From COMBO-56-21 sp038852315 (GTDB lineage Archaea > Thermoplasmatota > Thermoplasmata > UBA10834), in the NCBI GenBank assembly GCA_038852315.1, contig JAWCKF010000006.1, positions 24,933-88,932 on the forward strand: DNA of 64,000 bases. The letters are read 5' to 3'. The notes beneath the pieces are model-generated. The model was not told where the DNA came from. It saw nothing but the letters and a program-made list of their open reading frames with translations, and searched no databases. Positions within the stretch are counted from its first letter, which is position 1; each line of letters opens with the position of its first letter. The translations under genes were made by a program, and so were the position numbers. Shown here piece by piece: positions 24,769 through 32,829 of the stretch.

Positions 24769-25771
24769 GTCGTCTGCCCTTCATGCGGTAGTAGCTCAGC
24801 GGGTGGTTCACGCGCTTGCACATGTCGTCCGGGTCGAAGCATATCCCGTAGCTCTTCATCGTGCTGCACTCGGGCGCGGTGTACTCGGTGCCCGACGACT
24901 CGCCCGTGATGTGCTTGATCTGGTACATCGCCTTGCCCTCGTCGAAGTCGGGCGCGGTAGAGAACACGCGGAGGATGTCCTCCGACTCCATCCCCAGCGC
25001 GTGCAGGAATGCCACAAGCGCAAACCTGCCCGAGTGGGGGACGTTCTCCCCCTGCTTCATCATGACGAGCAGCTTCCTCATGCACGGCGGGAACCTCGTG
25101 ATCGTGAGCCTTCCGATGTCCTCGCTCTGGCGGTTCTTCCTCTCCTCTTCGAGCACCTCGCGTATCTCTGCGATCGCGTCTGAGAAGGCGTTGATTATCT
25201 CGTCGTTCACAGGCAAGGGCAGTTCTGACGAGATCTTCTCCGTGAGGAGCGACTCTATGAGTCGCGTGACTTTGTACTCCGGCAGCAGGACCCTCCCCTT
25301 CACCACCCTCTGGTTGATGAGCTTCCACTCCTTGCTCCTGAGCCAGGATGTGTACCTGAGGAAGTCTGTGAAATCCACAGCCAGTTGACCGTCCTCTCTT
25401 GAGAACTTGAGACCCAGCTCTTCGGATATGGATGCGAGCGTCGTCAGATCGACTTCCTTGAGGAACCTCCGGGCACGCTTCGCCTCCGCGATGGCGTACC
25501 TCTTCACGAAAGCTGGGTCGGAAACTGCCGACACTATCATGCGCGCCACGGGATAGCTCAGGAGTTCGTTGGTTGCGTCCGTCTCCTTCGCCATCGGTCT
25601 GTCCCGTATGACGTTTCCCTCGAGTACGTCCATCACACGCTCCTTGCCCCTCAGCCTCGCCGCCTCGAAGGCCATTCCCGAGACGAGCTTCTCGAGCGTG
25701 ATGCCCTGGTCCTTCAGGTATTCCACAGAAGCTTTCAGGAACGGGAACTTCGCGGCGAACCTGACGTCCAA
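24716..25771 (-). CDS. priL: DNA primase large subunit PriL
   Basis: Non-catalytic partner of PriS that carries a 4Fe-4S cluster and regulates primer synthesis. The 351 residues contain the helical N-terminal domain and the C-terminal cluster domain with Cys230 (RFPPC), Cys302 (APEC), Cys311 (YGIC) and Cys318 (DDMC), followed by NHPLSYYRMK, all as in archaeal PriL. The basic C-terminal tail overlaps the convergent lipid-synthase gene. Confidence 0.95.
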   Translation of the reverse strand: MDVRFAAKFPFLKASVEYLKDQGITLEKLVSGMAFEAARLRGKERVMDVLEGNVIRDRPMAKETDATNELLSYPVARMIVSAVSDPAFVKRYAIAEAKRARRFLKEVDLTTLASISEELGLKFSREDGQLAVDFTDFLRYTSWLRSKEWKLINQRVVKGRVLLPEYKVTRLIESLLTEKISSELPLPVNDEIINAFSDAIAEIREVLEEERKNRQSEDIGRLTITRFPPCMRKLLVMMKQGENVPHSGRFALVAFLHALGMESEDILRVFSTAPDFDEGKAMYQIKHITGESSGTEYTAPECSTMKSYGICFDPDDMCKRVNHPLSYYRMKGRRLKSSEGTSRSSKPAGRR

Positions 25772-25841
25772 GTCGATCCTCCAAGCGCCCTCGAATCAGG
25801 CCCTCGGTACTAGTAACTGTCTGCTACGCTAGAACTACCTC

Positions 25842-27461
25842 TCAGCAGGTGAGGTGAAACTGCGCCGATTCGAGCGCCTTCGGTTCATCGATGAGGGCCC
25901 AGAGCCGCTCAGGGTTATCGAACGGTCTCCCCCGGACGATGGCCGCGGCTCTCTTCCTGCCTATGCCTGGCACGGCTGACAGCATCGAGAGCGTCGCCCT
26001 GTTGGCGTCCATCGGGTGCTCCACACCCGTCACGCTCCTGTAACCTCGTCCGGTCACCGCCACATCTATTCTTCGTCCGATCCCGGTCGTGTAGGGGAGC
26101 GAGACCAGCAAGGGATAGGACCCCACCTGTCTCCCGTACGTCTTCCCGCCCTCGTTGAGCTCAGTGTATACACCTCTGAGCACAGTGCGGTCGGGCACGA
26201 GCCTCTCCAGCATCGGACAGTCTATCTCCTGCCTCACCCTGCGTCTGAACTCCATGAAGGCGCGTCTGCTGACCACGCCCGGGAAGTCCTCCCTTGTCGG
26301 TATGACCTGGCGTATGTTGATCCTCCTGAGCAGGAGTCCTTCCCGGAGAACGGTCCTCAGGAACTCGAGGTTGAGTCTGTAGGTTTCTTCACTTTCGCCT
26401 TTGAGGCCGCACACGAAGTTGATACCTGGTAGGACGCGTGGAAGACCTGTGGGGCCTCGCTCGTGTCCTATCTCGTTCACGATCCTGACGGCCGCCAAGG
26501 TCTGCTCCGAGGTGGTGTTGAGGTTGTTCGCCTTCGCGACCCTTGGATCGGCGGATTCGAGGCCGAACGCTAGCACGTTTCCGCTCGTGCACTGCTCCGC
26601 TATCGCCTTCGTGATGATCCTCGCCTCGGCCGGGTGTTCGGCGATGACCGCAGGGTTCGCGTTGTCCAGGTGGAAGACCTCTGGCTGGACGGCGCGCCTG
26701 ATGCCCTCCAGCAGGCCCGTGACCGCGGCCGTGTTCGGCCTTGGGACCTCGCTCCGCCCAGTGTCTTCGGACATGTAACAGAAGACGCAGGACTGAGCGC
26801 CCAGCCTCAGGTTCCTGACGCCTGCTGCTGAGAGCGCCTCCGCCTCGCGGATCAAGCTGTCGGGGGTCCTGAACGCGACCTCTCCCTGTAGTGGCTCTAT
26901 GCAGAAGCTGCACCCGCCCGAGATGTACCGTACACATCCCCTGTACATCTGCATCTCGGCTATCAGCGGACCTCCGTGGTCAGGGTGCATCTTGCAGCAC
27001 TCAGCTCCGCGGACAAGCCATCGGTCCCACTCCTCGGCCGTCCTGCGCCTCTCCGCAATTCCGCCGCCAGAGATCAGGTCGAACAGCGCGGCGTCGAAGT
27101 CCTCTCCTACGACATGATCGAACGCCTCTCTGAGCTGAGGGGGCGCTCTCCCTGTCCCCAGCCCAAGGCTCACCATGCTCGTGCCGCGGAACGAAGACGC
27201 GATGGCGGCGAGCTCTCTATCGCTAGCAGGCATCCCTCTGAGGTACTTGCCTGGCACGGCTATGCGGCGTATCACTGCCAGCAGCCTGTAGACCGCCAGG
27301 TCCACATGGCCCGCCCTCCACTGGTCTATGGTGGCGTAGGAGACTTCCGCTCCCGCTTCTTTCAACGCCCCAAAGGCCAGACGGGGATAGGGAGCGATGT
27401 ATGGAGGCACGCCCAGGCACGCGGGCTCGTCGGTGTAGCCGTCCAGCACGAGCGCCTTCAT
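25842..27461 (-). CDS. Radical SAM protein with C-terminal helix-hairpin-helix (COG1031-like)
   Basis: A 539-residue Fe-S oxidoreductase of unknown reaction. The N-terminal about 160 residues resemble a B12-binding-like domain (PYPRLAFGALKEAGAEV). The cluster motif is Cys176-x7-Cys184-x2-Cys187, wider than the usual C-x3-C-x2-C. The radical SAM barrel follows, with DNANP, FGLES and INFVCGLKGES, then a TRAM-like segment and an HhH motif near the end (LSAVPGIGRKRAAAIV, about 494-509). The HhH suggests nucleic-acid binding, so RNA modification is a reasonable guess. It is upstream of priL on the same strand, separated by 70 bp. Confidence 0.87.
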   Translation of the reverse strand: MKALVLDGYTDEPACLGVPPYIAPYPRLAFGALKEAGAEVSYATIDQWRAGHVDLAVYRLLAVIRRIAVPGKYLRGMPASDRELAAIASSFRGTSMVSLGLGTGRAPPQLREAFDHVVGEDFDAALFDLISGGGIAERRRTAEEWDRWLVRGAECCKMHPDHGGPLIAEMQMYRGCVRYISGGCSFCIEPLQGEVAFRTPDSLIREAEALSAAGVRNLRLGAQSCVFCYMSEDTGRSEVPRPNTAAVTGLLEGIRRAVQPEVFHLDNANPAVIAEHPAEARIITKAIAEQCTSGNVLAFGLESADPRVAKANNLNTTSEQTLAAVRIVNEIGHERGPTGLPRVLPGINFVCGLKGESEETYRLNLEFLRTVLREGLLLRRINIRQVIPTREDFPGVVSRRAFMEFRRRVRQEIDCPMLERLVPDRTVLRGVYTELNEGGKTYGRQVGSYPLLVSLPYTTGIGRRIDVAVTGRGYRSVTGVEHPMDANRATLSMLSAVPGIGRKRAAAIVRGRPFDNPERLWALIDEPKALESAQFHLTC

Positions 27462-27532
27462 CCGCGAGCTAATCGCCTTCTCCTGAATATATGCATGAAG
27501 GATTCGTAAGCGTCATGCGTAGGCGTCGGCGG

Positions 27533-28489
27533 CTAGGTCCTACCCTTGACGGCTATGGTGCCGACGTATGTTCCCGTAGACGCCACATGCCACGGGTTGA
27601 GCGCTACCACGTATCCATCTTGGGGCATTAGGACTTCCTCAACTATGTCGCCCCAAACGTCTCTTACCTTTGCAAGCCTGAATCCCTCTCTCGCCCTGGT
27701 CCCAGGCTCAACCAGATACTCCATCAGACCACCCTTGTCACTCCAGACGTCCCTGCGCCTGTATCCCTTCTGCCGCAGCACGAAGCACGATCGGACCGGC
27801 TTCGGACGCTCATCGACCATGCCCATGTGAGCCAGTATGTTTGTCAGGGCGATGTAGCCTGCGTCGACGGTGCCCCAGTCTATTCCTTTAGAGCCGCCAA
27901 GCTCGATGGTGATCGAGGGGATACCCTTCTTGATGGCGGCACCTCCCAGGCTGGCGCCAAGGTTTTCCAGGGCGTAATCCTCCGCCTCCAACTCCTCGAG
28001 GACGGTTATCCCAGTCGCCTCCGCGAGCTCGAATGTCCTCCTCCGGAGCTCACCCTCGACAGGGTCTACGAGGACGAACGGGACGGCCCATCCGTTAGTG
28101 TGGAGGTCCACGATGGCGTCGTGCCTGCTCGCGACCTCCCATATCTTCGCTGTCATGCGCTCTGGCAGGTATCCGTCCACCTTGCCTGGATAAAGCCTGT
28201 TGAGGTCTACGCCTGCCTCTGGCATGCCCCTGATGTCGTAGTTGAGCCCCTCAGGGTTCATGGCGGGCATTATGGTCACCGACCCGCGCAGAACCCTGCC
28301 CTTCAGGTACTCGTGCAGCTTCCACAGGCTGGCCGGACCCGTGAGCTCGTCCCCGTGGATGCCTGCGCCAATGAACAATGACGGGCCGTCCGAACCCTCG
28401 TACTGGATGACAGGCAGCTTGACCAGGCTACCGTCAGCCCGGCCGCCAATACATATCTCCTTCCTTGATGCTCTTGCCTTGCGGGACAT
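27533..28489 (-). CDS. Succinylglutamate desuccinylase/aspartoacylase family hydrolase
   Basis: Zinc-dependent amide hydrolase of the AstE/AspA (M14-like) fold. The 318 residues have GAGIHGDELTG (zinc His and Glu), a substrate-binding DLNRLYPG, VDLHTNGWAVPF (second zinc His) and TIELGGSKG with the catalytic glutamate. Real substrate is unknown; archaeal members of this group are often annotated only at family level. It is minus strand, 71 bp from the start of the radical SAM gene, and points toward it. Confidence 0.88.
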   Translation of the reverse strand: MSRKARASRKEICIGGRADGSLVKLPVIQYEGSDGPSLFIGAGIHGDELTGPASLWKLHEYLKGRVLRGSVTIMPAMNPEGLNYDIRGMPEAGVDLNRLYPGKVDGYLPERMTAKIWEVASRHDAIVDLHTNGWAVPFVLVDPVEGELRRRTFELAEATGITVLEELEAEDYALENLGASLGGAAIKKGIPSITIELGGSKGIDWGTVDAGYIALTNILAHMGMVDERPKPVRSCFVLRQKGYRRRDVWSDKGGLMEYLVEPGTRAREGFRLAKVRDVWGDIVEEVLMPQDGYVVALNPWHVASTGTYVGTIAVKGRT

Positions 28490-28802
28490 GATATGACCGC
28501 GCCCGGAATCGCGCTCACGCTTAATTACAATGGCACTTAACTACGATTGTCACAACTCGACATCGGAACGGCTCTCCGGTGTTAGTATCCGTAGTCGGTG
28601 GCAGCGGAGAGTTTCGATGATGCCCCAAGTCGAAACCCCGTCAAATCCAGAGGCCCTAGCCTGGTACGAGGGCAATCTATTAATCGGCGAATTCAATGCT
28701 GTACTTTGCAGCTTGAGTGACAAAATCCGGCTCGAGTTGTCCGATGTGCCAAATCGTGTCAACGAGTTTCGACAGTGTGCGAGAGATGAGGGGTAGATTC
28801 GA
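28490..28802. other. Divergent intergenic region, no supported gene
   Basis: Lower in GC than its neighbours. An 88-codon plus frame (28530-28796) and a 97-codon minus frame (28550-28843) are both open, but neither has a binding site or recognisable sequence. The region must hold the promoters of both divergent flanking genes. Confidence 0.5.
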
Positions 28803-30254
28803 ATGGCGAAGAAGTCAAGGTCTGCGAAGAAGCGGACCGTCAAGAGGGTTGTGAGGAAGCCAGCGAAGAGAGTCCGTGTCGGGAAGCCTAAGCCCGCGGC
28901 GAGGCCTTTCGAGAAGGTCTCCGTAGACGAGCTCCTGAAGAAGGCCTACGAGCCTGCGAGGCTCGCGATGATATATCACCCGTTCTACGAGGGGAAGATC
29001 GAGGTCGTCCCGAAGTGCGCCATATGGGACTTCAACGCGTTCGCCATCTGGTACACGCCAGGCGTCGCAGAGCCCTGCAAGGCGATAAGCAAGGACAAGG
29101 ACCTGTCTTACGTGCACACCAACAGATGGAACACCGTGGGCGTGATATCGGACGGCACGAGGGTCCTCGGCCTCGGCGACATCGGCCCTGAGGCTGGCCT
29201 GCCCGTCATGGAGGGCAAGTCCCTGCTGTTCAAGTATCTGGGAGGCGTGGACGCGTTCCCGCTGTGCCTCGGCACCAAGGACCCAGACAAGATCATAGAA
29301 ACGGTCAAGATACTCGCGCCGTCGCTCGGCGGCGTGAACCTCGAGGACATCTCGCAGCCCAAGTGCTTCTACGTCCTGGAGCGTCTGAGGGCCGAGTGTG
29401 AGATCCCCGTCTGGCACGACGACCAGCAGGGCACGGGAACGATAGTGGCAGCAGGCGCGGTGAACGCTGCGAAGGTCGTCGGCAAGAAGCCGGCAGAGAT
29501 GAAGGCCGCGTTCATTGGCGCGGGAGCGGCGAACATCGCCATCTCGAGGATAATGAACCTCGCGGGCTTCAAATGGGAGAACATGGTCATGTGCGACTCC
29601 AAGGGAACGCTCCACATGGGCCGCGCCGACGAGGTGAGGCAGGAATACAAGGAGAAGCTCTTCATGTGCGAGCACTCGAACAAAGAGGGCATCGTCGGGG
29701 GACCGGCGGAGGCGATGAAGGGCGCGGACATAGTCGTGGCGGCGTCGAAGCCAGGGCCCGGGACCATCAAACCTGAGTGGATCAAGGGCATGGCCGACAA
29801 CGCGATCGTCTTCGCGACCGCGAACCCCATACCAGAGATATGGCCCTGGGAGGCGCTCGAGGCGGGCGCTAAGGTCGTGGCGACCGGCAGGTCCGACTTC
29901 CCGAACCAGGTCAACAACTCGCTCGGGTTCCCAGGGATATTCAGGGGGACCCTCGACGCGAAGGCCAGGACCATCTCCGACACGATGTGTCTTGCGGCAG
30001 TGATGGAGCTCGCCAGGACTGCTGAGGACAACGGCCTGAGCGAGAACTACATCGTGCCTACCATGGACGAGTGGGAGGTCTTCCCCAGGGAGGCCGCGGC
30101 TGTCGCAACGGCGGCCGTCAACGAGGGTCTCGCGCGCGTGAAGCTCAGCTACAAGGAGTTCTACGAGAAGGCTGAGGAGATCATCAAGCGCGCGAGGAAC
30201 GAGACTAAGACGCTGATGAGGACCGGGTTCATCAGGCCGAGGCCTAAGGCGTAG
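28803..30254 (+). CDS. maeB: NAD(P)-dependent malic enzyme with basic N-terminal tail
   Basis: Oxidatively decarboxylates malate to pyruvate. The core (residues about 40-450) has WYTPGVAEPC, SDGTRVLGLGDIGP, the metal site VWHDDQQGTGT and the NAD-binding FIGAGAANIA, all characteristic of the short bacterial/archaeal malic enzymes. Residues 2-33 form an unusual Lys/Arg-rich tail (KKSRSAKKRTVKR then VVRKPAKRVR), absent from ordinary family members. It could bind nucleic acid or be a spurious upstream start, but ATG 28803 is preceded by gatgagggg and no good start lies later before the core. It is monocistronic. Confidence 0.93.
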   Translation: MAKKSRSAKKRTVKRVVRKPAKRVRVGKPKPAARPFEKVSVDELLKKAYEPARLAMIYHPFYEGKIEVVPKCAIWDFNAFAIWYTPGVAEPCKAISKDKDLSYVHTNRWNTVGVISDGTRVLGLGDIGPEAGLPVMEGKSLLFKYLGGVDAFPLCLGTKDPDKIIETVKILAPSLGGVNLEDISQPKCFYVLERLRAECEIPVWHDDQQGTGTIVAAGAVNAAKVVGKKPAEMKAAFIGAGAANIAISRIMNLAGFKWENMVMCDSKGTLHMGRADEVRQEYKEKLFMCEHSNKEGIVGGPAEAMKGADIVVAASKPGPGTIKPEWIKGMADNAIVFATANPIPEIWPWEALEAGAKVVATGRSDFPNQVNNSLGFPGIFRGTLDAKARTISDTMCLAAVMELARTAEDNGLSENYIVPTMDEWEVFPREAAAVATAAVNEGLARVKLSYKEFYEKAEEIIKRARNETKTLMRTGFIRPRPKA

Positions 30255-30301
30255 GCCCGCCGGGGCCGCTCGGCCCGGAAAAAGCCATTTCCTCCTCGTT
30301 G

Positions 30302-30949
30302 TCACCAGGTACGGGTGCTCTCATCGATTAGGCAGCCCCAGACAGCGTATATGGTCAGGGCACGGAGGACCTCGTCCTGCGGCACGGGCAGCCTGCCCAT
30401 GGTCATGAACCTGAGCTGGAAGTATTCGTTGGATTCGACAGAGCGCAGCCGCTCGCGCTTCGGCATCATCATGATGTCCTCTTTCGTGGGCTGCAGAGGC
30501 GTCCCGCGGCCCAAGTCCTCAAGTCTTCCGGTCTCCTCCTGTACCCAGACCATGCTGTTCTCGTCCGAGAACTCGATGTCGTTCCTCTTGCCTCTCACTG
30601 GCCTGAAGGTCATCGAAACCCCGCTTGGAAATGTCAGGGTCATTCCCGACCGGAACACGCCTGCGCCTAGCCTCACCAGCTCCTTCCCACCGAGGTATAT
30701 GTGCGAACCGCCCTTCTCGAACTCGGTCGTCGCTGGGCCCCACGGCGTGGTCATCGAGCTCTTTCTGAAGCCGAGGTCGGTGCACACGATCTGGCCCAGG
30801 AACCTTCCGTCCGGGCCGAACATGTCGAACCTCCGCTCCTCCGCGGTCGCCTTCCTTGGGTCGTACAGCTTCCAGGGGAGTCTGGAGATCGATCTTCTTC
30901 TCATCCTGCGGAGGATCCATACGGTCTTCAGCTCACGGTCGGACGACAC
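30302..30949 (-). CDS. Hypothetical protein, 215 aa
   Basis: I do not recognise the family. The protein is soluble, beta-rich and strongly basic in its first 30 residues. It has repeated strand-turn patterns (GPDGRFLGQIVCTDLG, SHIYLGGKELVRLGAG, MTLTFPSGVSMTFRP) that recall the tubby/LURP-type barrels, which is speculative. The C-terminal 40 residues form helices with ALTIYAVWGCLI, possibly membrane-associated. It lies between malic enzyme (convergent) and the aEF-1B gene upstream on the same strand. Confidence 0.7.
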   Translation of the reverse strand: MSSDRELKTVWILRRMRRRSISRLPWKLYDPRKATAEERRFDMFGPDGRFLGQIVCTDLGFRKSSMTTPWGPATTEFEKGGSHIYLGGKELVRLGAGVFRSGMTLTFPSGVSMTFRPVRGKRNDIEFSDENSMVWVQEETGRLEDLGRGTPLQPTKEDIMMMPKRERLRSVESNEYFQLRFMTMGRLPVPQDEVLRALTIYAVWGCLIDESTRTW

Positions 30950-31005
30950 GACCAGGCAAGAGGCACCCAGGACGATAACACTTGCTCCGCCGAAGCCGGC
31001 ACCGC

Positions 31006-31272
31006 TTACAGCAGCCCCATCTCGACGATCTCGACGCTCTGCACGCCTCGCACCCCTGATATCGCAGCCTCGACCTGCTCCGCGCCGCCCTTCTTGTCGT
31101 CGAGCACCACGAGGATGTGCAGCGCTTTCAACCCGAACGCCACGGGCCTCTGTTCAGAAGCCCTCAGCCGGGCGCCCTCGGGCAGCGCCCTCTCGATTTC
31201 TCCTCTGAGCTTCTCGAGGTCTACATCCAGCCCATCAGGCAGGACCCTGTACTGAAGTCCCACTTCTCCCAA
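31006..31272 (-). CDS. ef1b: Translation elongation factor aEF-1B
   Basis: Nucleotide exchange factor for aEF-1A. The 88 residues from TTG 31272 (site tgaggtg upstream) match the archaeal family: VGLQYRVLPDG at the start, an ALPEGARL segment, VAFGLKALHILVVLDD in the core and the terminal VQSVEIVEMG. An apparently longer reading frame to 31620 runs through the zinc-ribbon gene and is not real. It is 11 bp downstream of the zinc-ribbon gene, a pairing common in archaea. Confidence 0.93.
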   Translation of the reverse strand: MGEVGLQYRVLPDGLDVDLEKLRGEIERALPEGARLRASEQRPVAFGLKALHILVVLDDKKGGAEQVEAAISGVRGVQSVEIVEMGLL

Positions 31273-31283
31273 CTCAAAACACC

Positions 31284-31454
31284 TCAGGGCCCGACGAAGC
31301 CGCACTCGGGGCACTTGTAGTGGACGCTCTGGTCCCTGCAGTTCATGCACCTGCCTATCTCGGCCTTTCCGCAGTTGGGACACAGGAAGATCGTCTCGGT
31401 CCTCCTTACCAAGCGGATGCCGCATGAGCTGCAACGCTTTTCCTGGCCGTTCAA
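31284..31454 (-). CDS. Small zinc-ribbon protein paired with aEF-1B
   Basis: A 56-residue protein from TTG 31454 (site agaggtc 8 bases upstream). Four CxxC knuckles are evenly spaced: CSSC, CPNC, CMNC and CPEC, so it should bind two zinc ions. It matches the archaeal Zn-ribbon RNA-binding family (COG2888-like) usually encoded directly before aEF-1B; ribosome association is suspected for the family. A longer frame to 31532 has a hydrophobic leader but crosses the TATA box at 31493-31498, so it is unlikely. Confidence 0.88.
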   Translation of the reverse strand: MNGQEKRCSSCGIRLVRRTETIFLCPNCGKAEIGRCMNCRDQSVHYKCPECGFVGP

Positions 31455-31492
31455 AGGCTTTCGACCTCTGGGGCTGAGGTAAACACTGATTG

Positions 31493-31498
31493 TATATA
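31493..31498 (-). promoter_or_regulatory. TATA box for zinc-ribbon/aEF-1B operon
   Basis: tatata inside gtatataat, about 40 bases before TTG 31454 on the minus strand. It supports the short start of the zinc-ribbon gene. Confidence 0.6.
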
Positions 31499-31594
31499 AT
31501 CCTAGCAGTGCGAACGCCCCTGTGAGCCTCATGCTGCAAAACTAGATTTCTATCGTGGGCGATGGGGCATCCGACCTGAGAGGAGGCGTCGGAG

Positions 31595-32086
31595 TTGAAA
31601 GGGATAGTGGCATATGACACGTTCTACGGGAACACAAGACAGGTGGCCGAAGCGCTGGTCGAGCAGATCAGGGCCGAGGGACACGAGGCGGAGCTGAGGA
31701 ACGTGAGGGAGCGCCCGTCGTCGCCACCAGTCGGGGATTTCCTGTTCGTAGGGTCACCCGTGAGGTTCAAGAAGGTCACACGCGCCACAAGACGGTTCCT
31801 GAAGAAGTTGGACAGGACCGCGTGGAAGGACAAGCCAGTTGCCGTGTTCACGACGGTCGGCGAGATGCCCGGACCGGATGCCCCCGAAGAAAAAAGGCGC
31901 TCTGCCGAGAAGTGGATCCTGCCAGGTGCCGTCGCGCTCAGGGACTTCGCGAGGGCGCGTGGCCTCAGCGCGGTCGATGAGGTACTCCGCGTAGGAGTGA
32001 AGGACATGAAGGGCCCAATAGTGCCCGGTGGCATCGAGCAGGCCAAGGCATTCGCGGTCGAGATTCTGCGGAAGTATCTGAGATGA
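31595..32086 (+). CDS. Flavodoxin family protein
   Basis: FMN-binding electron carrier or oxidoreductase, 163 residues from TTG 31595, with gagaggagg upstream. The FMN phosphate loop is AYDTFYGNTRQVAEAL (residues 6-21), followed by FLFVGSPVRF and VAVFTTVGEMPGP as the flavin-side loops. Partner unknown. It is divergent from the zinc-ribbon operon. A perfect hairpin follows its stop. Confidence 0.85.
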   Translation: MKGIVAYDTFYGNTRQVAEALVEQIRAEGHEAELRNVRERPSSPPVGDFLFVGSPVRFKKVTRATRRFLKKLDRTAWKDKPVAVFTTVGEMPGPDAPEEKRRSAEKWILPGAVALRDFARARGLSAVDEVLRVGVKDMKGPIVPGGIEQAKAFAVEILRKYLR

Positions 32087-32093
32087 GGTCAGG

Positions 32094-32109
32094 GGGCTCC
32101 GAGGAGCCC
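32094..32109 (+). terminator. Hairpin after flavodoxin gene
   Basis: GGGCTCC pairs perfectly with GGAGCCC around a 2-base GA, starting 8 bases after the flavodoxin stop. No strong T-run follows, so factor-independent termination is uncertain. Confidence 0.45.
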
Positions 32110-32274
32110 TTGAAGCAAGTCGCGAGGCCTTAGCCCTGTCAAGGGTTCGCAATCGGAAGATTGAAAATGATTGCTGCGAAATCGAGTTTTATCGGCCAGA
32201 GTTTAATTAAGTCGAGACGAGAAAGATACGATTTTCGCGCGCGGGCAGTGAAAAGTTGTAAATCCGAGAAAGCA

Positions 32275-32281
32275 TTATATA
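32275..32281 (+). promoter_or_regulatory. TATA box for tRNA-Lys and probably the rpo operon
   Basis: ttatata lies about 55 bases before the mature tRNA 5' end, leaving a leader of roughly 30 bases to be removed by RNase P. The spacing to rpoH would also permit a joint transcript. Confidence 0.6.
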
Positions 32282-32356
32282 GGACGAGCGACTACACGCC
32301 CTGCTAACGCAGCCTAGGGTATCCACGCCGCCCACGGGCCCGTAGCTCAGCTAGGT

Positions 32357-32397
32357 AGGAAATCCCATGCATTTCTGGTGTAATGGTTTCCCTAGAA
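32357..32397 (+). other. tRNA intron 1 (41 nt, D-loop)
   Basis: Exon CTAG (32351-32354) pairs with intron CTAG (32392-32395) as a 4-bp central helix. Three-base bulges follow on each strand, GTA (32355-32357) and AAA (32396-32398). The inner stem is GGAAA with TTTCC, and the D-stem lies outside. Cutting after the second base of each bulge restores the exact D-arm, as the archaeal splicing endonuclease would. Confidence 0.85.
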
Positions 32398-32436
32398 AGA
32401 GCATCTGCCTTTTAAGCAGGTGGCCCGGGGTTCGAA

Positions 32437-32466
32437 TGACTATGCCTCACAGACTAGTCTCGGAAA
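32437..32466 (+). other. tRNA intron 2 (30 nt, T-loop)
   Basis: Exon TTCG (32431-32434) pairs with intron CGGA (32461-32464, one G-U pair). Both three-base bulges read AAT (32435-32437 and 32465-32467). The inner stem is GACTA with TAGTC; the outer helix is the T-stem CGGGG/CCCCG. Cutting after the second base of each bulge yields loop TTCGAAT. One extra T (32460) sits between inner stem and central helix. Confidence 0.83.
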
Positions 32467-32567
32467 TCCCCGCGGGCCCGCCAGGCGTTCTCCAGGGCGA
32501 GTCGGGGGAGTTGGTCGGCGTGAAACGTTCCGTTGTGAATGACCACGGGCTTGCGGGGTGAATCCGG

Positions 32568-32825
32568 ATGGCCGAAGAGTTCAACGTGCTGGAGCATGAG
32601 CTGGTGCCCGAGCATCATCTCCTGTCGGAGAAGGAGGCCGAGAAGGTCCTGAAGGAGCTGAAGCTCACGAAGGACCAGCTTCCGAAGATCAGGCTGGCTG
32701 ACCCAGCGATAAGGGCGCTGGACGCAATCGCGGGCCCGGTCGAAGAGGGCATGGTCGTGAAGATCGTCAGGAGGAGCCCCACGAGCGGCGTCTCCGTGTG
32801 CTACAGGCTCGTGATCCGGGGGTGA
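32568..32825 (+). CDS. rpoH: RNA polymerase subunit RpoH (Rpb5 C-terminal homologue)
   Basis: An 85-residue subunit forming part of the lower jaw. Conserved ELVPEHHLLSEKEAEKVL at the start and KIVRRSPTSGVSVCYRLVI at the end are diagnostic. It opens the rpoH-rpoB-rpoA1-rpoA2-rpl30e-nusA run and is separated from rpoB by 4 bp. Confidence 0.97.
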   Translation: MAEEFNVLEHELVPEHHLLSEKEAEKVLKELKLTKDQLPKIRLADPAIRALDAIAGPVEEGMVVKIVRRSPTSGVSVCYRLVIRG

Positions 32826-32829
32826 GCCG

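Larger units (their letters stand above)
32336..32483 (+). tRNA. tRNA-Lys(UUU) with two non-canonical introns, CCA encoded
   Basis: Exons are 32336-32356, 32398-32436 and 32467-32483. Joined, they give a complete tRNA: acceptor stem GGGCCCG with CGGGCCC, D-stem GCTC with GAGC and loop AGCTAGGTA, anticodon arm TCTGC-CTTTTAA-GCAGG (anticodon TTT), variable TGGCC, T-arm CGGGG-TTCGAAT-CCCCG, discriminator G and genomic CCA. Intron 1 sits in the D-loop (after position 20) and intron 2 in the T-loop (between 59 and 60). Neither is the usual 37/38 site, so automatic tRNA finders may miss or truncate this gene. It lies just upstream of rpoH. Confidence 0.92.

Noticed and set aside
28530..28843. Two opposing open frames (88 and 97 codons) upstream of malic enzyme
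   Set aside because: Neither has a binding site, recognisable motif or GC-biased third positions; the minus frame also runs into the malic enzyme coding region.
31284..31532. Longer start for the zinc-ribbon protein with a hydrophobic leader
   Set aside because: The extended frame would cross the TATA box at 31493-31498 and relatives begin just before the first CxxC; TTG 31454 has a good binding site.
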